Below are positions 1 to 8,717 of a stretch of 64,000 bases of DNA, one piece after another. The notes beneath the pieces are model-generated. The model was not told the origin of the DNA. It worked only from the letters and a program-made list of their open reading frames with translations, and did not search any database. The DNA lies in contig NZ_PJCA01000038.1 of NCBI RefSeq assembly GCF_002836355.1, positions 124,001 through 188,000 on the forward strand, in the 5' to 3' direction. This stretch comes from Moritella sp. Urea-trap-13 (GTDB lineage Bacteria > Pseudomonadota > Gammaproteobacteria > Enterobacterales > Moritellaceae). A program made the position numbers and the translations under genes. Each line of letters begins with the position of its first letter. Position 1 is the stretch's first letter.

Positions 1-349
1 CGCAATAATAGCAAGCCCGTAAAAGTCCATATAAAAGGCATTAATATTAGTATTTTCAATAATTTATCTGTCACTTTCCACTGACCCTTAAACATGTTAA
101 TTTCAGTTAATCTACTTAATCAAGCATTGAGTGATTACGCTGCGAATGTTAGCTTTATTTATATGACTAATCAAGACGAAAGAATGGGCTATCGCATAGA
201 CAATTTGATGAAATAGCTGATTTATCGGAACTAATACGTTTGATTTTCATTAATATAGTGGACATAAAAATAAATTTATTTACACTATCTATAGTATCAT
301 CCTCAGCCTACCCAACCAGTATAGCGATATCATATCAGGTTACTTATTT
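1..349. other. Left edge, no intact gene seen
   Basis: No intact gene is visible here. In frame 1 of the + strand the left edge is open to a stop at 82-84. A 40-residue reading frame follows at 94-216 (ATG...TAG), with no Shine-Dalgarno sequence and no family I recognise. It may be a gene remnant. The last 120 bases are AT-rich and hold a possible TATAGT -10 box near 290-296, plausibly the promoter for the gene starting at 350. Confidence 0.4.
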
Positions 350-1411
350 ATGAATATATATTTATGCTCAACAGTCCGTCACCTTTTATTTTCACTGTTG
401 AAAAGCTTACCTGAATCTGATGATAAAAATCTTATATTTATGATCACAGACCAGCAACACATAGATCAAACCAATTTTGATTGTAAAGTGTTACCGGCAC
501 ACATCGACATAATTTTCATCGAAAGAGATAAATTAAGGAACCTGATTTACTCAGACGTTAAGGGCTACATAATCAAACAGATGGCGAGGTTTAACGTAAC
601 AACGTCCCCATCAACTCGCGAAAAAATAAGAAACTTACTTTTCAATCAATCACTTGACTTGTCATTGCACAGTAATGATATAGAACAAGGCCAGTTATTT
701 TTATTTAATGATAGAAATAAAATATCGCGTCTATTTAGACTCGCATTTAAGAAATATACCTTGATTGAAGAAGGCCTAGCGAACTACAGCGGAATTAAAT
801 TAAATCCATTAAAAAAAATATACCGATTAATCACATTAAATAAATATAAAATGCGCTACTACGGTGATGATAAACGCTGTGAGAATATTTTTTTAGTTAA
901 TCATAAAGATGTACCTTATGAATTACGTGATAAAGTTAGATCTATCACTTTTTTACAAAATAAATCTTCAATCGAAACTTGTAAACAACTCTTTAAAATA
1001 CAAGCAATAGAAAGCCCGCAATGTATTTTAGCAACTCAGCCACTAATAGAGACAGGTATTGATTTAGCCATTTACAGAAAAGTAATCGACTTGTGTCTTT
1101 CGCACAATATTGATTGTGTAATCAAACCTCACCCAAGCGAAAGCATCCAACGTTATATCGATGAATTTCCAAACATTCAATTAATTGAGAGTAAAATACC
1201 ATTAGAGCTTATCGTTGTGAGCTCTCCACAACCATGTGCAATACTGTCCATTTATTCAACAGCAGGTATTGGATTCGAAAAATATTGCAAGCGTATTAAC
1301 CTTATCCAAGATAGTGAAATAGAACAAGTAGACATGATTTTTAAACATTGGCGAAATGATTTTAGCTCAATAGATAAACGAATTTTTCAAGCTATAGAAC
1401 AAGTAAAATAA
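350..1411 (+). CDS. Sialyltransferase-like glycosyltransferase (GT52/GT38-type)
   Basis: Probable transferase of a nonulosonic acid from its CMP donor to a surface glycan. Three motifs shared by bacterial sialyltransferases of the GT38/GT52 fold are present in order: an acidic-acidic-Gly motif in LIEEGLANYSG (E140-E141-G142), an HP motif in VIKPHPSES (H261-P262), and a Ser/Thr motif in SIYSTAG (S303-T304). No signal peptide or membrane segment is evident, as expected for a cytoplasmic enzyme. The gene is followed 27 bp later by an ATP-grasp gene on the same strand and converges on a CMP-nonulosonic acid operon that could supply the donor. The exact GT family and linkage cannot be read from sequence. 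Confidence 0.7.
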   Translation: MNIYLCSTVRHLLFSLLKSLPESDDKNLIFMITDQQHIDQTNFDCKVLPAHIDIIFIERDKLRNLIYSDVKGYIIKQMARFNVTTSPSTREKIRNLLFNQSLDLSLHSNDIEQGQLFLFNDRNKISRLFRLAFKKYTLIEEGLANYSGIKLNPLKKIYRLITLNKYKMRYYGDDKRCENIFLVNHKDVPYELRDKVRSITFLQNKSSIETCKQLFKIQAIESPQCILATQPLIETGIDLAIYRKVIDLCLSHNIDCVIKPHPSESIQRYIDEFPNIQLIESKIPLELIVVSSPQPCAILSIYSTAGIGFEKYCKRINLIQDSEIEQVDMIFKHWRNDFSSIDKRIFQAIEQVK

Positions 1412-1438
1412 TAAAACATATTGGGATATTGAATCGCT

Positions 1439-2587
1439 ATGAAAACAATTATGATTTTAGGCATAACAGAAGAGTTGTTTCCGCTAGTTGATATTGCTAG
1501 AGAAAATGGATATAAAGTTTTGGCTACAGATAGGAATCCAGATTCGGAAGGATTAAAGTATGTTGATATCCCAGTCATATTAGATTCTCTTGATAAAGAA
1601 AAGGTGCTCGAGCTAGCAGTTAAGTATAAAGTCGAAGCTGTTACGACAAGAACTGAAATGTTATTGCCAACGATTTCTTTTATTTGTGAAAAACTAGGTT
1701 TATTTGGTCCCTCGGTATTGGTTTCTTCTTTATCTAATGATAAATATTTATTTCGAGAATTCATGAAAAATGCAGGAGTAGCCGTTCCAGACTATTTGCT
1801 AGTCGATGAATGTACCACGGTTGAACAAATTGAAAATGAACTTGCATATCCTTTCATATTAAAACCAGTGGATTTTAGTGGTAGTGGTGGCGTTGTTCTT
1901 ATTGAAAATAGAAAAGATTTTATAAAGCACAAGGCCGAATCATTAAGTAGTAGCGTATCAAAAAGAGCAATAGCAGAATCATTTTTATACGGTAAAGAAT
2001 ACAGTATTGAAACCGTTTCTCAACATGATGTTACTCATGTAGTTGCCATTACAGAGAAGCATATTGTCGGAGAGCAACGATTTGTCGAAGATAGACATAT
2101 AATACCAGCTAATTTATCAGCCGCTGCAGAACAAAGTATAAAAAAAGAAGTGAAAGAGATGGCGAATGTCATGGGGATGAATAATTGCATAGCTCATACA
2201 GAAGTAATGTTAACTTCACGTGGCCCTGTTATCATTGAAACGGCCTCAAGACCAGGGGGAGATAATATTTGTTTCAAGTTGGTTGAATTAGCTACCGGTA
2301 TCAATATGTATCGAAATATGCTCAATTTATCACTAGGTATTAAGGTCGACTATACCGCAACTAAAAAATCCTTCTCTGGGATACAGTTTATAACGCCTTT
2401 GAATAAAAGTGCTATAAATAAATGCCTCACTCTAAAAGAAGAACATAAAGTACCTACATTTATTGAATTCTATTTTAAAGATAATTTAAGTACAGAGCTT
2501 AAGCAATCAATAGATAGGTTAGGCTATTTTATTTGCAGTTCAAATCGTAGAGATACATTAAGCGAATTATTAGATTTTTATAAATAG
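1439..2587 (+). CDS. ATP-grasp domain ligase
   Basis: A 382-residue protein with the layout of ATP-grasp carboxylate-amine ligases. It has an N-terminal Rossmann-like pre-domain (residues 1-100), an ATP-binding lysine and glycine-rich loop in FILKPVDFSGSGG (K142 to about G151), and a metal-binding acidic segment around IIETASRPGGDN (E267 to N276). Such enzymes join a carboxylate to an amine with ATP consumption. The substrate is unknown. The location next to a sialyltransferase-like gene and opposite a nonulosonic acid operon suggests modification of a sugar or glycan, for example amino-acyl addition, but this is inference only. It probably forms a two-gene operon with the upstream gene. Confidence 0.75.
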   Translation: MKTIMILGITEELFPLVDIARENGYKVLATDRNPDSEGLKYVDIPVILDSLDKEKVLELAVKYKVEAVTTRTEMLLPTISFICEKLGLFGPSVLVSSLSNDKYLFREFMKNAGVAVPDYLLVDECTTVEQIENELAYPFILKPVDFSGSGGVVLIENRKDFIKHKAESLSSSVSKRAIAESFLYGKEYSIETVSQHDVTHVVAITEKHIVGEQRFVEDRHIIPANLSAAAEQSIKKEVKEMANVMGMNNCIAHTEVMLTSRGPVIIETASRPGGDNICFKLVELATGINMYRNMLNLSLGIKVDYTATKKSFSGIQFITPLNKSAINKCLTLKEEHKVPTFIEFYFKDNLSTELKQSIDRLGYFICSSNRRDTLSELLDFYK

Positions 2588-2613
2588 TTAAAATGCTTTT
2601 TAGCTACTACCCC

Positions 2614-2648
2614 CCCCCTTAAACTAACTTAAGTATAGTTTAAGGGGG
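2614..2648. terminator. Convergent-gene hairpin, probable bidirectional terminator
   Basis: A perfect 13-bp inverted repeat (2614-2626 with 2636-2648; arms CCCCCTTAAACTA/TAGTTTAAGGGGG) has a 9-nt loop that is itself palindromic (ACTTAAGT). It lies between the convergent ends of the ATP-grasp gene and legF. The U-tract is weak on both sides, so efficiency as an intrinsic terminator is uncertain. The left arm begins inside a run of nine C residues (2610-2618). Confidence 0.6.
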
Positions 2649-2671
2649 CGGTACATTAGCCGTATCATCTG

Positions 2672-3367
2672 TTATGAATTAAGAATAACTTCCGCTAACT
2701 TGAAATCAAGCTCATTATCAATATCAACCGATCTCAAGGCTGGCATTTTCATACTAAATACCGCGTTAGAATAACTAATACCTTGGTTGACAATAAGCGC
2801 ATCCGTAGTAAAAGCATATACAGCACCATTCAAGCGGTAATAAGTCGGTAAATCTTGACTGCGCTTACCTTTAATATCTTCACGAATAAAACCGCCCATA
2901 TTGTCATCGCCAGGAATTATATTACTCCAAAGCGGGCTGTGTTCACATTCACATACCGATACCACGCCATCGCCTTGCTTAGTCTCAAGCATGTCCAGTG
3001 CATCATCAATATCTGTCGATGTTCTCAGCGGAGATGTCGGCTGTAATATAACTACAATATCAAACAGTTCAGTGCGACTTAACGCATTTATCATATGTAA
3101 AATAACACTGTTCGTCGTGGCCGTATCACCGGCAATATCCTCCGGCCGCATAAAGGGAACATCCGCACCATATTGCTTGCTGATATCGGCAATTTCATTG
3201 CAATCAGTACTGACAACGACACGGTCGACATAGCGTGAATTCAACCCTGCATCAATAGACCAAGCAATTAATGGCTTGCCCTGTAGAGGTAGCACATTTT
3301 TACGCGGTAACCGCTTACTGCCACCGCGAGCAGGAATAATTGCCAGTACCTTCTTCCCTTTAATCAT
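2672..3367 (-). CDS. legF: CMP-nonulosonate cytidylyltransferase (LegF/NeuA family)
   Basis: Activates a nonulosonic acid with CTP to give the CMP-sugar donor, the last step of sialic/legionaminic acid pathways. The 231-residue protein begins with the family's CTP-binding signature IIPARGGSKRLPRKN (residues 10-24) and has the length of a single-domain NeuA/LegF/PseF. Its start codon overlaps the stop of the upstream ptmE-like gene by 4 bp (ATGA arrangement), so it is translationally coupled as the last gene of the operon. The context (LegB, LegC, hydrolysing epimerase, PtmE-like) points to legionaminic acid rather than Neu5Ac, but the substrate cannot be fixed from this sequence. Confidence 0.85.
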   Translation of the reverse strand: MIKGKKVLAIIPARGGSKRLPRKNVLPLQGKPLIAWSIDAGLNSRYVDRVVVSTDCNEIADISKQYGADVPFMRPEDIAGDTATTNSVILHMINALSRTELFDIVVILQPTSPLRTSTDIDDALDMLETKQGDGVVSVCECEHSPLWSNIIPGDDNMGGFIREDIKGKRSQDLPTYYRLNGAVYAFTTDALIVNQGISYSNAVFSMKMPALRSVDIDNELDFKLAEVILNS

Positions 3368-4422
3368 TCGTTCATTCCTAAACTATAAATATCCGCTTGT
3401 GCGCGATTAAAATCATCCATTCGACCGATATCTAACCAATACTCATGGATAGGAAACATCAGTACGTCTTTTTGCTTAGCGATATGCTGTTCTAATAACG
3501 TTGGCATATCGACAATATGATTAATAGGTACTGAGCGTGCTAACGCTTGGCTGACAACATAAATACCGGCGTTAACAAAGAAACGTTGGGTTGGTTTCTC
3601 TACCATGCTGATAATTTTATTACCTTCGCCATTAATCACGCCATAAGGGATTTGATAGTCATATTCACGTACACACATGGTCGCATGTGCAGCATTGTCA
3701 TTATGAAATTCTAATAAACGTTCAAAATTAACTTTCGTTAATACATCACCATTCATCATGATAATAGGTAAATCTGGCATATTATTTGGTAACAAACCTA
3801 ACGCACCACCAGTGCCTAATGGGCTATCTTCATGCACGTAATGAATATTGATCCCCCACTTACTGCCATCACCAAAGTGCGCTTGTATTTGCTCCGGCAT
3901 AAAGTGGGTTGAGATATAAAAGTTAATAAATCCAGAATTTATAAAACTTAAAATAACCGTCTCTAATATGGGTTTATCACCAATATGTAACATGGGTTTT
4001 GGGCAGTTATCCGTTAATGGACGTAAGCGAGTACCAAAACCACCCGCCATTATAAAGACCGGATTTTCATGTCTATTTTTCATCATGGCATGCTGTAAAG
4101 TTTCCACACCAACGACTTTATCAGCCGATAAAATAGGGATAGAATTAATGCCTTTATTTTGCATTAGTGCTAACAATGATTTTTTGGTAGTACTCGCAGT
4201 CGCAGTCGTTGGCGTAGTAAACATAATGTCACGCACAGGTGCCGAAAGCGCAATATTATTAATTAATGCTCGACGTACATCACCATCCGTCACAGTGCCA
4301 AGCAACTTGTCGTTTTCGTCAACGACGAGTACAAGTTGCATCGCTTCTTTGTTAAGGACTTGTAATACTTCCTGAACATTAATATCAGGAGAAACTAAAA
4401 TATTTTTCCAGTTATGGCTCAT
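3364..4422 (-). CDS. ptmE: CBS-domain sugar-1-phosphate nucleotidyltransferase (PtmE/LegE-like)
   Basis: Two-part protein. Residues about 5-115 form a pair of CBS repeats (TVTDGDVRRAL in the first). Residues about 120-352 form a nucleotidyltransferase domain with the signature MAGGFGTRLRP (125-135) and PKPMLHIGDKPILE. This fusion is the hallmark of PtmE, the glucosamine-1-P guanylyltransferase that starts the GDP-sugar route to legionaminic acid in Campylobacter. It is coupled to legF by a 4-bp overlap. An 87-bp gap separates it from the upstream aminotransferase-like gene. The CBS pair suggests regulation by a nucleotide ligand (family knowledge). GTP as substrate is inferred from PtmE. Confidence 0.82.
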   Translation of the reverse strand: MSHNWKNILVSPDINVQEVLQVLNKEAMQLVLVVDENDKLLGTVTDGDVRRALINNIALSAPVRDIMFTTPTTATASTTKKSLLALMQNKGINSIPILSADKVVGVETLQHAMMKNRHENPVFIMAGGFGTRLRPLTDNCPKPMLHIGDKPILETVILSFINSGFINFYISTHFMPEQIQAHFGDGSKWGINIHYVHEDSPLGTGGALGLLPNNMPDLPIIMMNGDVLTKVNFERLLEFHNDNAAHATMCVREYDYQIPYGVINGEGNKIISMVEKPTQRFFVNAGIYVVSQALARSVPINHIVDMPTLLEQHIAKQKDVLMFPIHEYWLDIGRMDDFNRAQADIYSLGMNE

Positions 4423-4509
4423 AACAGTTGAAACCTTACAGATTATCCATTTTTAATGGCTGATAAAATTAATCATGATTTATTATTGTAATGTTCTAAA
4501 ATTTTTGTT

Positions 4510-5466
4510 CTAACTTAAGATATATTCACAGATTTTACTCATATCCTTCTCATCATATCGGCTATCTAATGGTATTGATAAAATTGAATGACAGAGTTCA
4601 TTTGTTACTGTTGTGGCTTCAGGCCAATGCACTGCAAGAAAGATATTATGCCCCATCAACCTTCGCCTTACGGCATCACGGTTGGGCAATAATAATGGGG
4701 CAAAAGAATAACAATCACTTTGAATAGGTACTATATATTCACCTAAAAGTTCACATACAACTGCATAATTTTTACAGCGCAGCGCTCGCTCATTATCTAA
4801 ATATTGATAAAAATCAATCGATTCTAAAACACTTCTTGAACTCGGCGAAAATATGCCCTTATGGTTATCTAAACAAGACTCTCCTTGATTAAATAAACTT
4901 AAATATACCTGTTCTTCGCCTTTATCAGCATTAAAATAATCATATTTATATTGCTTAGCTTGATACTTAAGCGTGGCAAATTCAGTCAATGGTTTGACAT
5001 CAAGTTGTTTTAATCGTTGATTACTGTACAGCATACTAAAATCTGCCACCGCCGATATCTTTCTCAAGCTGTTAAATGAGTACCACGATTGACGAATATC
5101 GAGAATATGTGGATAAGGCGAAAAAACATCATCGACAATAACGCACTGCTTAAATGTAGCAACGGCACACTCAAATGAAGCCGTCGTCGCACCAAAGTAT
5201 TTAATTAAATACAGCGCATCATAGTCATTTAAATTATCCGGTAATTGATAACTTAATTGACTATCGACAACGTAGAAATCAACATCAATATGATATTCAG
5301 CGAGCACATCTAAAATCACTTCACACAAGAAGTCAGGCAGTAATAAACGTTTAGATGCAAGTTGCGCGGATTCAATGATCCAACGCAGTGATGACCGCCC
5401 TGAATTAGTTAGCTCACGAAAGTAATCTTGTTGAGTAAGTTCTTGCTCACCACCGACATGGCGCAT
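4510..5466 (-). CDS. Divergent DegT/DnrJ-like PLP aminotransferase-like protein
   Basis: Looks like a fold-type-I aminotransferase that has drifted. There is an acidic pair before a turn (VIVDDVFSPYP, D118-D119 counting from an upstream ATG at 5484) where DegT enzymes have their cofactor-ring Asp. SFNSLRKISAVADF has K142 at the usual Schiff-base position. The C-terminus, HSILSIPLDSRYDEKDM, resembles the family's closing segment. The usual Gly-rich motif after the lysine is absent and the protein is shorter (about 320 against 370-390 residues). I placed the start at 5466, just after the legG stop; 5484 is possible but overlaps legG. It lies inside the nonulosonic acid operon; its role is unknown and it may be non-catalytic. 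Confidence 0.6.
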   Translation of the reverse strand: MRHVGGEQELTQQDYFRELTNSGRSSLRWIIESAQLASKRLLLPDFLCEVILDVLAEYHIDVDFYVVDSQLSYQLPDNLNDYDALYLIKYFGATTASFECAVATFKQCVIVDDVFSPYPHILDIRQSWYSFNSLRKISAVADFSMLYSNQRLKQLDVKPLTEFATLKYQAKQYKYDYFNADKGEEQVYLSLFNQGESCLDNHKGIFSPSSRSVLESIDFYQYLDNERALRCKNYAVVCELLGEYIVPIQSDCYSFAPLLLPNRDAVRRRLMGHNIFLAVHWPEATTVTNELCHSILSIPLDSRYDEKDMSKICEYILS

Positions 5467-5467
5467 G

Positions 5468-6631
5468 TTAAAAGCGCACATCATAAAAAGATTTTATCGC
5501 TAATTTTTTAAGATCGACAGTTTGTAGTACTTTAATAACTTGCTCAGTACTTTCACCTTGTCCATAAGGATTAATAACACCTGCTAATTCATTTTGGTAA
5601 TCAGCAGTATAGATTGTTTTTAGCGCTTGTTTTATTTGCATTGCATTACAAGTTACATCAATGACACTTGAGGCTCTAATACGGCCTTTTTGGCGGTCAC
5701 CCATGTTAATACTAGCAACTTTAAAGGTTGGCGCTTCGACAATACCACTCGATGAATTACCCACCACTGCATCAATATAATGCAGTGCCGATAAATAACG
5801 GCGTTGACCAAGAGAAGTGAATGCAATCGCTTTATCACTATGTGCTGCAACATAAGTATCAATCAATGCATTAATCGCACGCCCACCCACATCTGCATTC
5901 GCCTTAGTAAAAATTAATAGCGTATCTTCTAATGCGTCAAGCTCTGCGACTAATAGATTAAAGTTAGCAACGGAAGTAGCACTATCTTCCGTTGTTTCTG
6001 GATGATAAGTGATTAAAATATTTTTACGTTTCAGCTTACAATCAATCGACGTTTCAAATTCACTCTGAGTAAAAAACTGCATACGTTTAAAGTTATCTAA
6101 ACCCACTTCGCCCACGTTAAAGACGCTTGCAGGTTGCTCACCCATTTGGATGACGCGCTGTGCGTATTCTTCAATTGCCGTGAAATGTAATTGTGATAAC
6201 TTAGTCACCGCATGACGGATCACATCATCAATGGCACCTTCGGTGATCTCGCCACCATTTAAGTGTGCAACCGGGATCCGCGCGATGTTCGCCGCCGATA
6301 CAATGGGGATCAGTTCATAGCGATCGCCGAGTACTAAGACCATATCTGGGGCTAGTTCATCAAATGCCTCAGCAAAACTAATCTGCGCCAAGCCCATACT
6401 TTTACTTACGCCAACGGGGCTATCTGAAGAGAGTAAAATTTCTATTTTTTTGGTAATAGTCATCTCATCAGCAATGATTTGCTCAATGGTATAACCAAAC
6501 TCGGGGGCTAAATGTGTACCAGTGACAATGAGTTGTAACTCAAGATCAGCGGCAGCATTAATATCATCAAGTAAACATTTTAATAAACCATACTCAGCAC
6601 GTGTTGCTGTCACCACACAAATTTTACGCAT
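5468..6631 (-). CDS. legG: Hydrolysing NDP-sugar 2-epimerase (LegG/NeuC family)
   Basis: Removes the nucleotide from an NDP-HexNAc-type sugar while inverting C2, giving the free mannosamine-type sugar condensed by LegI. The 387-residue protein starts MRKICVVTATRAEYGLL, the NeuC/LegG N-terminus, and carries LGDRYE (101-106) and HLNGGEITEGAIDD (123-136), the active-site segments of this family, plus GNSSSGIVEAP in the C-terminal nucleotide-binding half. Full length. It begins 1 bp after the legI stop, so the two are tightly coupled. The presence of this epimerase separates the pathway from pseudaminic acid synthesis, which uses PseG instead. Confidence 0.87.
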   Translation of the reverse strand: MRKICVVTATRAEYGLLKCLLDDINAAADLELQLIVTGTHLAPEFGYTIEQIIADEMTITKKIEILLSSDSPVGVSKSMGLAQISFAEAFDELAPDMVLVLGDRYELIPIVSAANIARIPVAHLNGGEITEGAIDDVIRHAVTKLSQLHFTAIEEYAQRVIQMGEQPASVFNVGEVGLDNFKRMQFFTQSEFETSIDCKLKRKNILITYHPETTEDSATSVANFNLLVAELDALEDTLLIFTKANADVGGRAINALIDTYVAAHSDKAIAFTSLGQRRYLSALHYIDAVVGNSSSGIVEAPTFKVASINMGDRQKGRIRASSVIDVTCNAMQIKQALKTIYTADYQNELAGVINPYGQGESTEQVIKVLQTVDLKKLAIKSFYDVRF

Positions 6632-6632
6632 G

Positions 6633-7634
6633 TTAAATTAACTCCCCAGCGCGATAATCTTGCTTGGCTGGCGTACCTATAATTTCATCCCAACGTGTTG
6701 GCGAAATACCCGAACCAGGACGTTTAATTTCAACCATCTCAGCCGTGAGTATGTCACCCGCACAAATGTCACAACCAGCAATCAAACTTTTTCGCACTAT
6801 CACCCGGTTTTTAACTTCAGTCTCAGTCGGTACTTTCCAACCATTACCTAACGCCAGATCTATATTACGAATGGCTTTAACCATAGCAATCAATTCACTT
6901 GGGTCTAAACTGGCTTTATGGTCAGGACCTAACATGGTTTTATCTAAGGTAAAGTGTTTTTCAACGACACTTGCGCCCAAGGCAACAGAGGCAACCGGTA
7001 CTTCAATCCCTAACGTATGATCAGAATAACCGACTGCCACACCAGGGAACGCATTTTTAATGGTTTGCATCGCCAGTAAATTAACGTCTTCTGGCGCAGT
7101 TGGGTAATCGGTTGTTGCATGTAACACAGTAATATCTGCGAGCGTTAATCCAGCGTCCGTCAATACCGATAATGCATGCTCGACCTCGGCAAGGTATGCC
7201 ATACCAGTGGAAATAATCACAGGTTTACCGAATTTAGCAACATGGCGTAAAAATGGCGTATTGGTTAATTCACCAGAACCAATTTTAAAGATATCTTGCA
7301 GTGAATCTAAAAATGTAGCGCTTTGCTCTTCGTCCGGCGTTGACATAAACATAATATTCAATGAATCACAGTAGGCTTTTAATTCAGAGAAATCGTCATA
7401 ACTTAATTCCAGACGTTTCAGCATTTGAAATTGCGATTCTTCAACTTGGGTATTTTCTTTTTGATACTCGGCCATTTCGGCATCTTCAGTAACAAGTAGC
7501 TCTGTTTTCCAAGTTTGGAATTTAACCGCATCTACACCTGCCGTTACTGCTACATCAATCAATTGCTTTGCCAGTGCAAAATCGCCATTATGATTAACGC
7601 CTGCTTCGGCAATAATAAATGTTTTATTTCTCAT
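6633..7634 (-). CDS. legI: Nonulosonic acid synthase (LegI/NeuB family)
   Basis: Condenses a C6 sugar with phosphoenolpyruvate to make the nine-carbon acid. N-terminal TIM barrel: FIIAEAGVNHNGD near the start, VKFQTWKTE, and KIGSGELTNTPFLRHVA. It is followed by a C-terminal SAF/antifreeze-like domain (about residues 275-333) with VIVRKSLIAGCDICAGD and KRPGSGI. I chose ATG 7634 because AGAGG lies 8 bases upstream; an in-frame upstream codon at 7655 is less likely. The gene overlaps nothing and is followed 1 bp later by legG. Legionaminic rather than sialic acid specificity is inferred from the operon. Confidence 0.88.
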   Translation of the reverse strand: MRNKTFIIAEAGVNHNGDFALAKQLIDVAVTAGVDAVKFQTWKTELLVTEDAEMAEYQKENTQVEESQFQMLKRLELSYDDFSELKAYCDSLNIMFMSTPDEEQSATFLDSLQDIFKIGSGELTNTPFLRHVAKFGKPVIISTGMAYLAEVEHALSVLTDAGLTLADITVLHATTDYPTAPEDVNLLAMQTIKNAFPGVAVGYSDHTLGIEVPVASVALGASVVEKHFTLDKTMLGPDHKASLDPSELIAMVKAIRNIDLALGNGWKVPTETEVKNRVIVRKSLIAGCDICAGDILTAEMVEIKRPGSGISPTRWDEIIGTPAKQDYRAGELI

Positions 7635-7726
7635 GTTTAAACCTCTGAATAACACCTTATGTGTATCATTCTTTATAACTAAATTTAGTGGTTATTAAAT
7701 ACAGTTCCGTATTCAACGTTCAATCA

Positions 7727-8716
7727 TTACGCACGATATAACTGAAACATTTTTCGTGGATCATCTTTATGTTTTGACGCCCACAGTTTATTTAACTCGG
7801 CACGTTTTTCCGGCATAAAATCCAGCCCGGCAATATAAAACGGTTTAATGTGATCAGAAAACTTGGTTTTAAATTTAAATAGACTGTCATCGCTAGCAGA
7901 CGTTCGTCCGCCACCTAACATCATCCATTTACACCCGTTTTGTTGTGCTCGCTCAAAAGCAAAATCCAATAACGCATAGTTACCATTTTCACGTAATAAC
8001 TCACTGTTGTTTGCTGATAAATGGTAGTGAGCTAACTCACCCGTTTGCATAAAGAAGCCCATAGACACATGTTCATCAGCTAACTTTACCGCTAACAGCT
8101 CTACGCCTGGAATGGCTGATAATTGATTAAAGTAATCACGATCAAAATAATAAAATTCTGCGGCTTGGTTTTTATCCATGGTTTGTTGATATAGATTTAA
8201 AAAATCGTCCATCGCATCATCAGCTTGATGACGTGTTAACACTTTTTGGGTTTTGCGAATAATATTACGCGTCGTCTTTGAATATTTACTCCAACGCTCA
8301 GGCTGCTCCAACGTTAAATCAACGATCACTACCTGACGCTCTTGGCAGAAAAAATCAAAACATTCATCATGCTGCGTTAATGGGTTAAACGGATGAAAAC
8401 GGATAAATTCACAAACGATATGCTGTTTAATACATTCCGCTTTATACGCAGCAAATGCCACTGTCAAAAATGCACTGTCATAACAGTTGGTCAGCGGACC
8501 GCCATAACCATAGGGTGTTTCTAGATCGTATAACTCTTCTGTAACAGGTATACCGGCAACCTGAGTGATTTGACGTTTAATCGATCTAAATATGATTTTA
8601 TTTTCAGCTTGTTGAAAAACAAAATTAAACAATTCACCATCATTACTTTCATATAATGCGGCATAGGCATCTTGATAATAAATATCATCGCCTAAATTAA
8701 TTACATGTTCAGTCAT
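7727..8716 (-). CDS. FemAB/GNAT-like N-acyltransferase in the Leg operon
   Basis: About 330 residues with the signature of the FemAB/peptidoglycan-bridge GNAT superfamily. There is a basic segment SKTTRNIIRKTQK in the middle, LLAVKLADEHVSMGFFMQTG as the GNAT beta-strand region, and GCKWMMLGGGRTSASDDSLF followed by FKTKF near the C-terminus. It lies between legC and legI, the position where the pathway needs an N-acetyltransferase, yet LegH/PseH-type enzymes are of a different kind. It may therefore acylate the 4-amino intermediate; this is inference. ATG 8716 follows the legC stop (8718) with GGA upstream; an earlier TTG at 8728 would overlap legC. Confidence 0.7.
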   Translation of the reverse strand: MTEHVINLGDDIYYQDAYAALYESNDGELFNFVFQQAENKIIFRSIKRQITQVAGIPVTEELYDLETPYGYGGPLTNCYDSAFLTVAFAAYKAECIKQHIVCEFIRFHPFNPLTQHDECFDFFCQERQVVIVDLTLEQPERWSKYSKTTRNIIRKTQKVLTRHQADDAMDDFLNLYQQTMDKNQAAEFYYFDRDYFNQLSAIPGVELLAVKLADEHVSMGFFMQTGELAHYHLSANNSELLRENGNYALLDFAFERAQQNGCKWMMLGGGRTSASDDSLFKFKTKFSDHIKPFYIAGLDFMPEKRAELNKLWASKHKDDPRKMFQLYRA

Positions 8717-8717
8717 A

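Noticed and set aside
94-216. 40-residue frame at the left edge
   Set aside because: No ribosome-binding site and no recognisable family; the same frame upstream is stopped. Perhaps a remnant, but unsupported.
1387-1764. 125-residue frame on the - strand opposite the ATP-grasp gene
   Set aside because: Shadow of a well-supported gene in another frame; composition is not protein-like.
2610-2618. Nine-C homopolymer as a phase-variation tract
   Set aside because: It lies outside coding sequence, in the hairpin between convergent genes, so slippage would not switch a gene.
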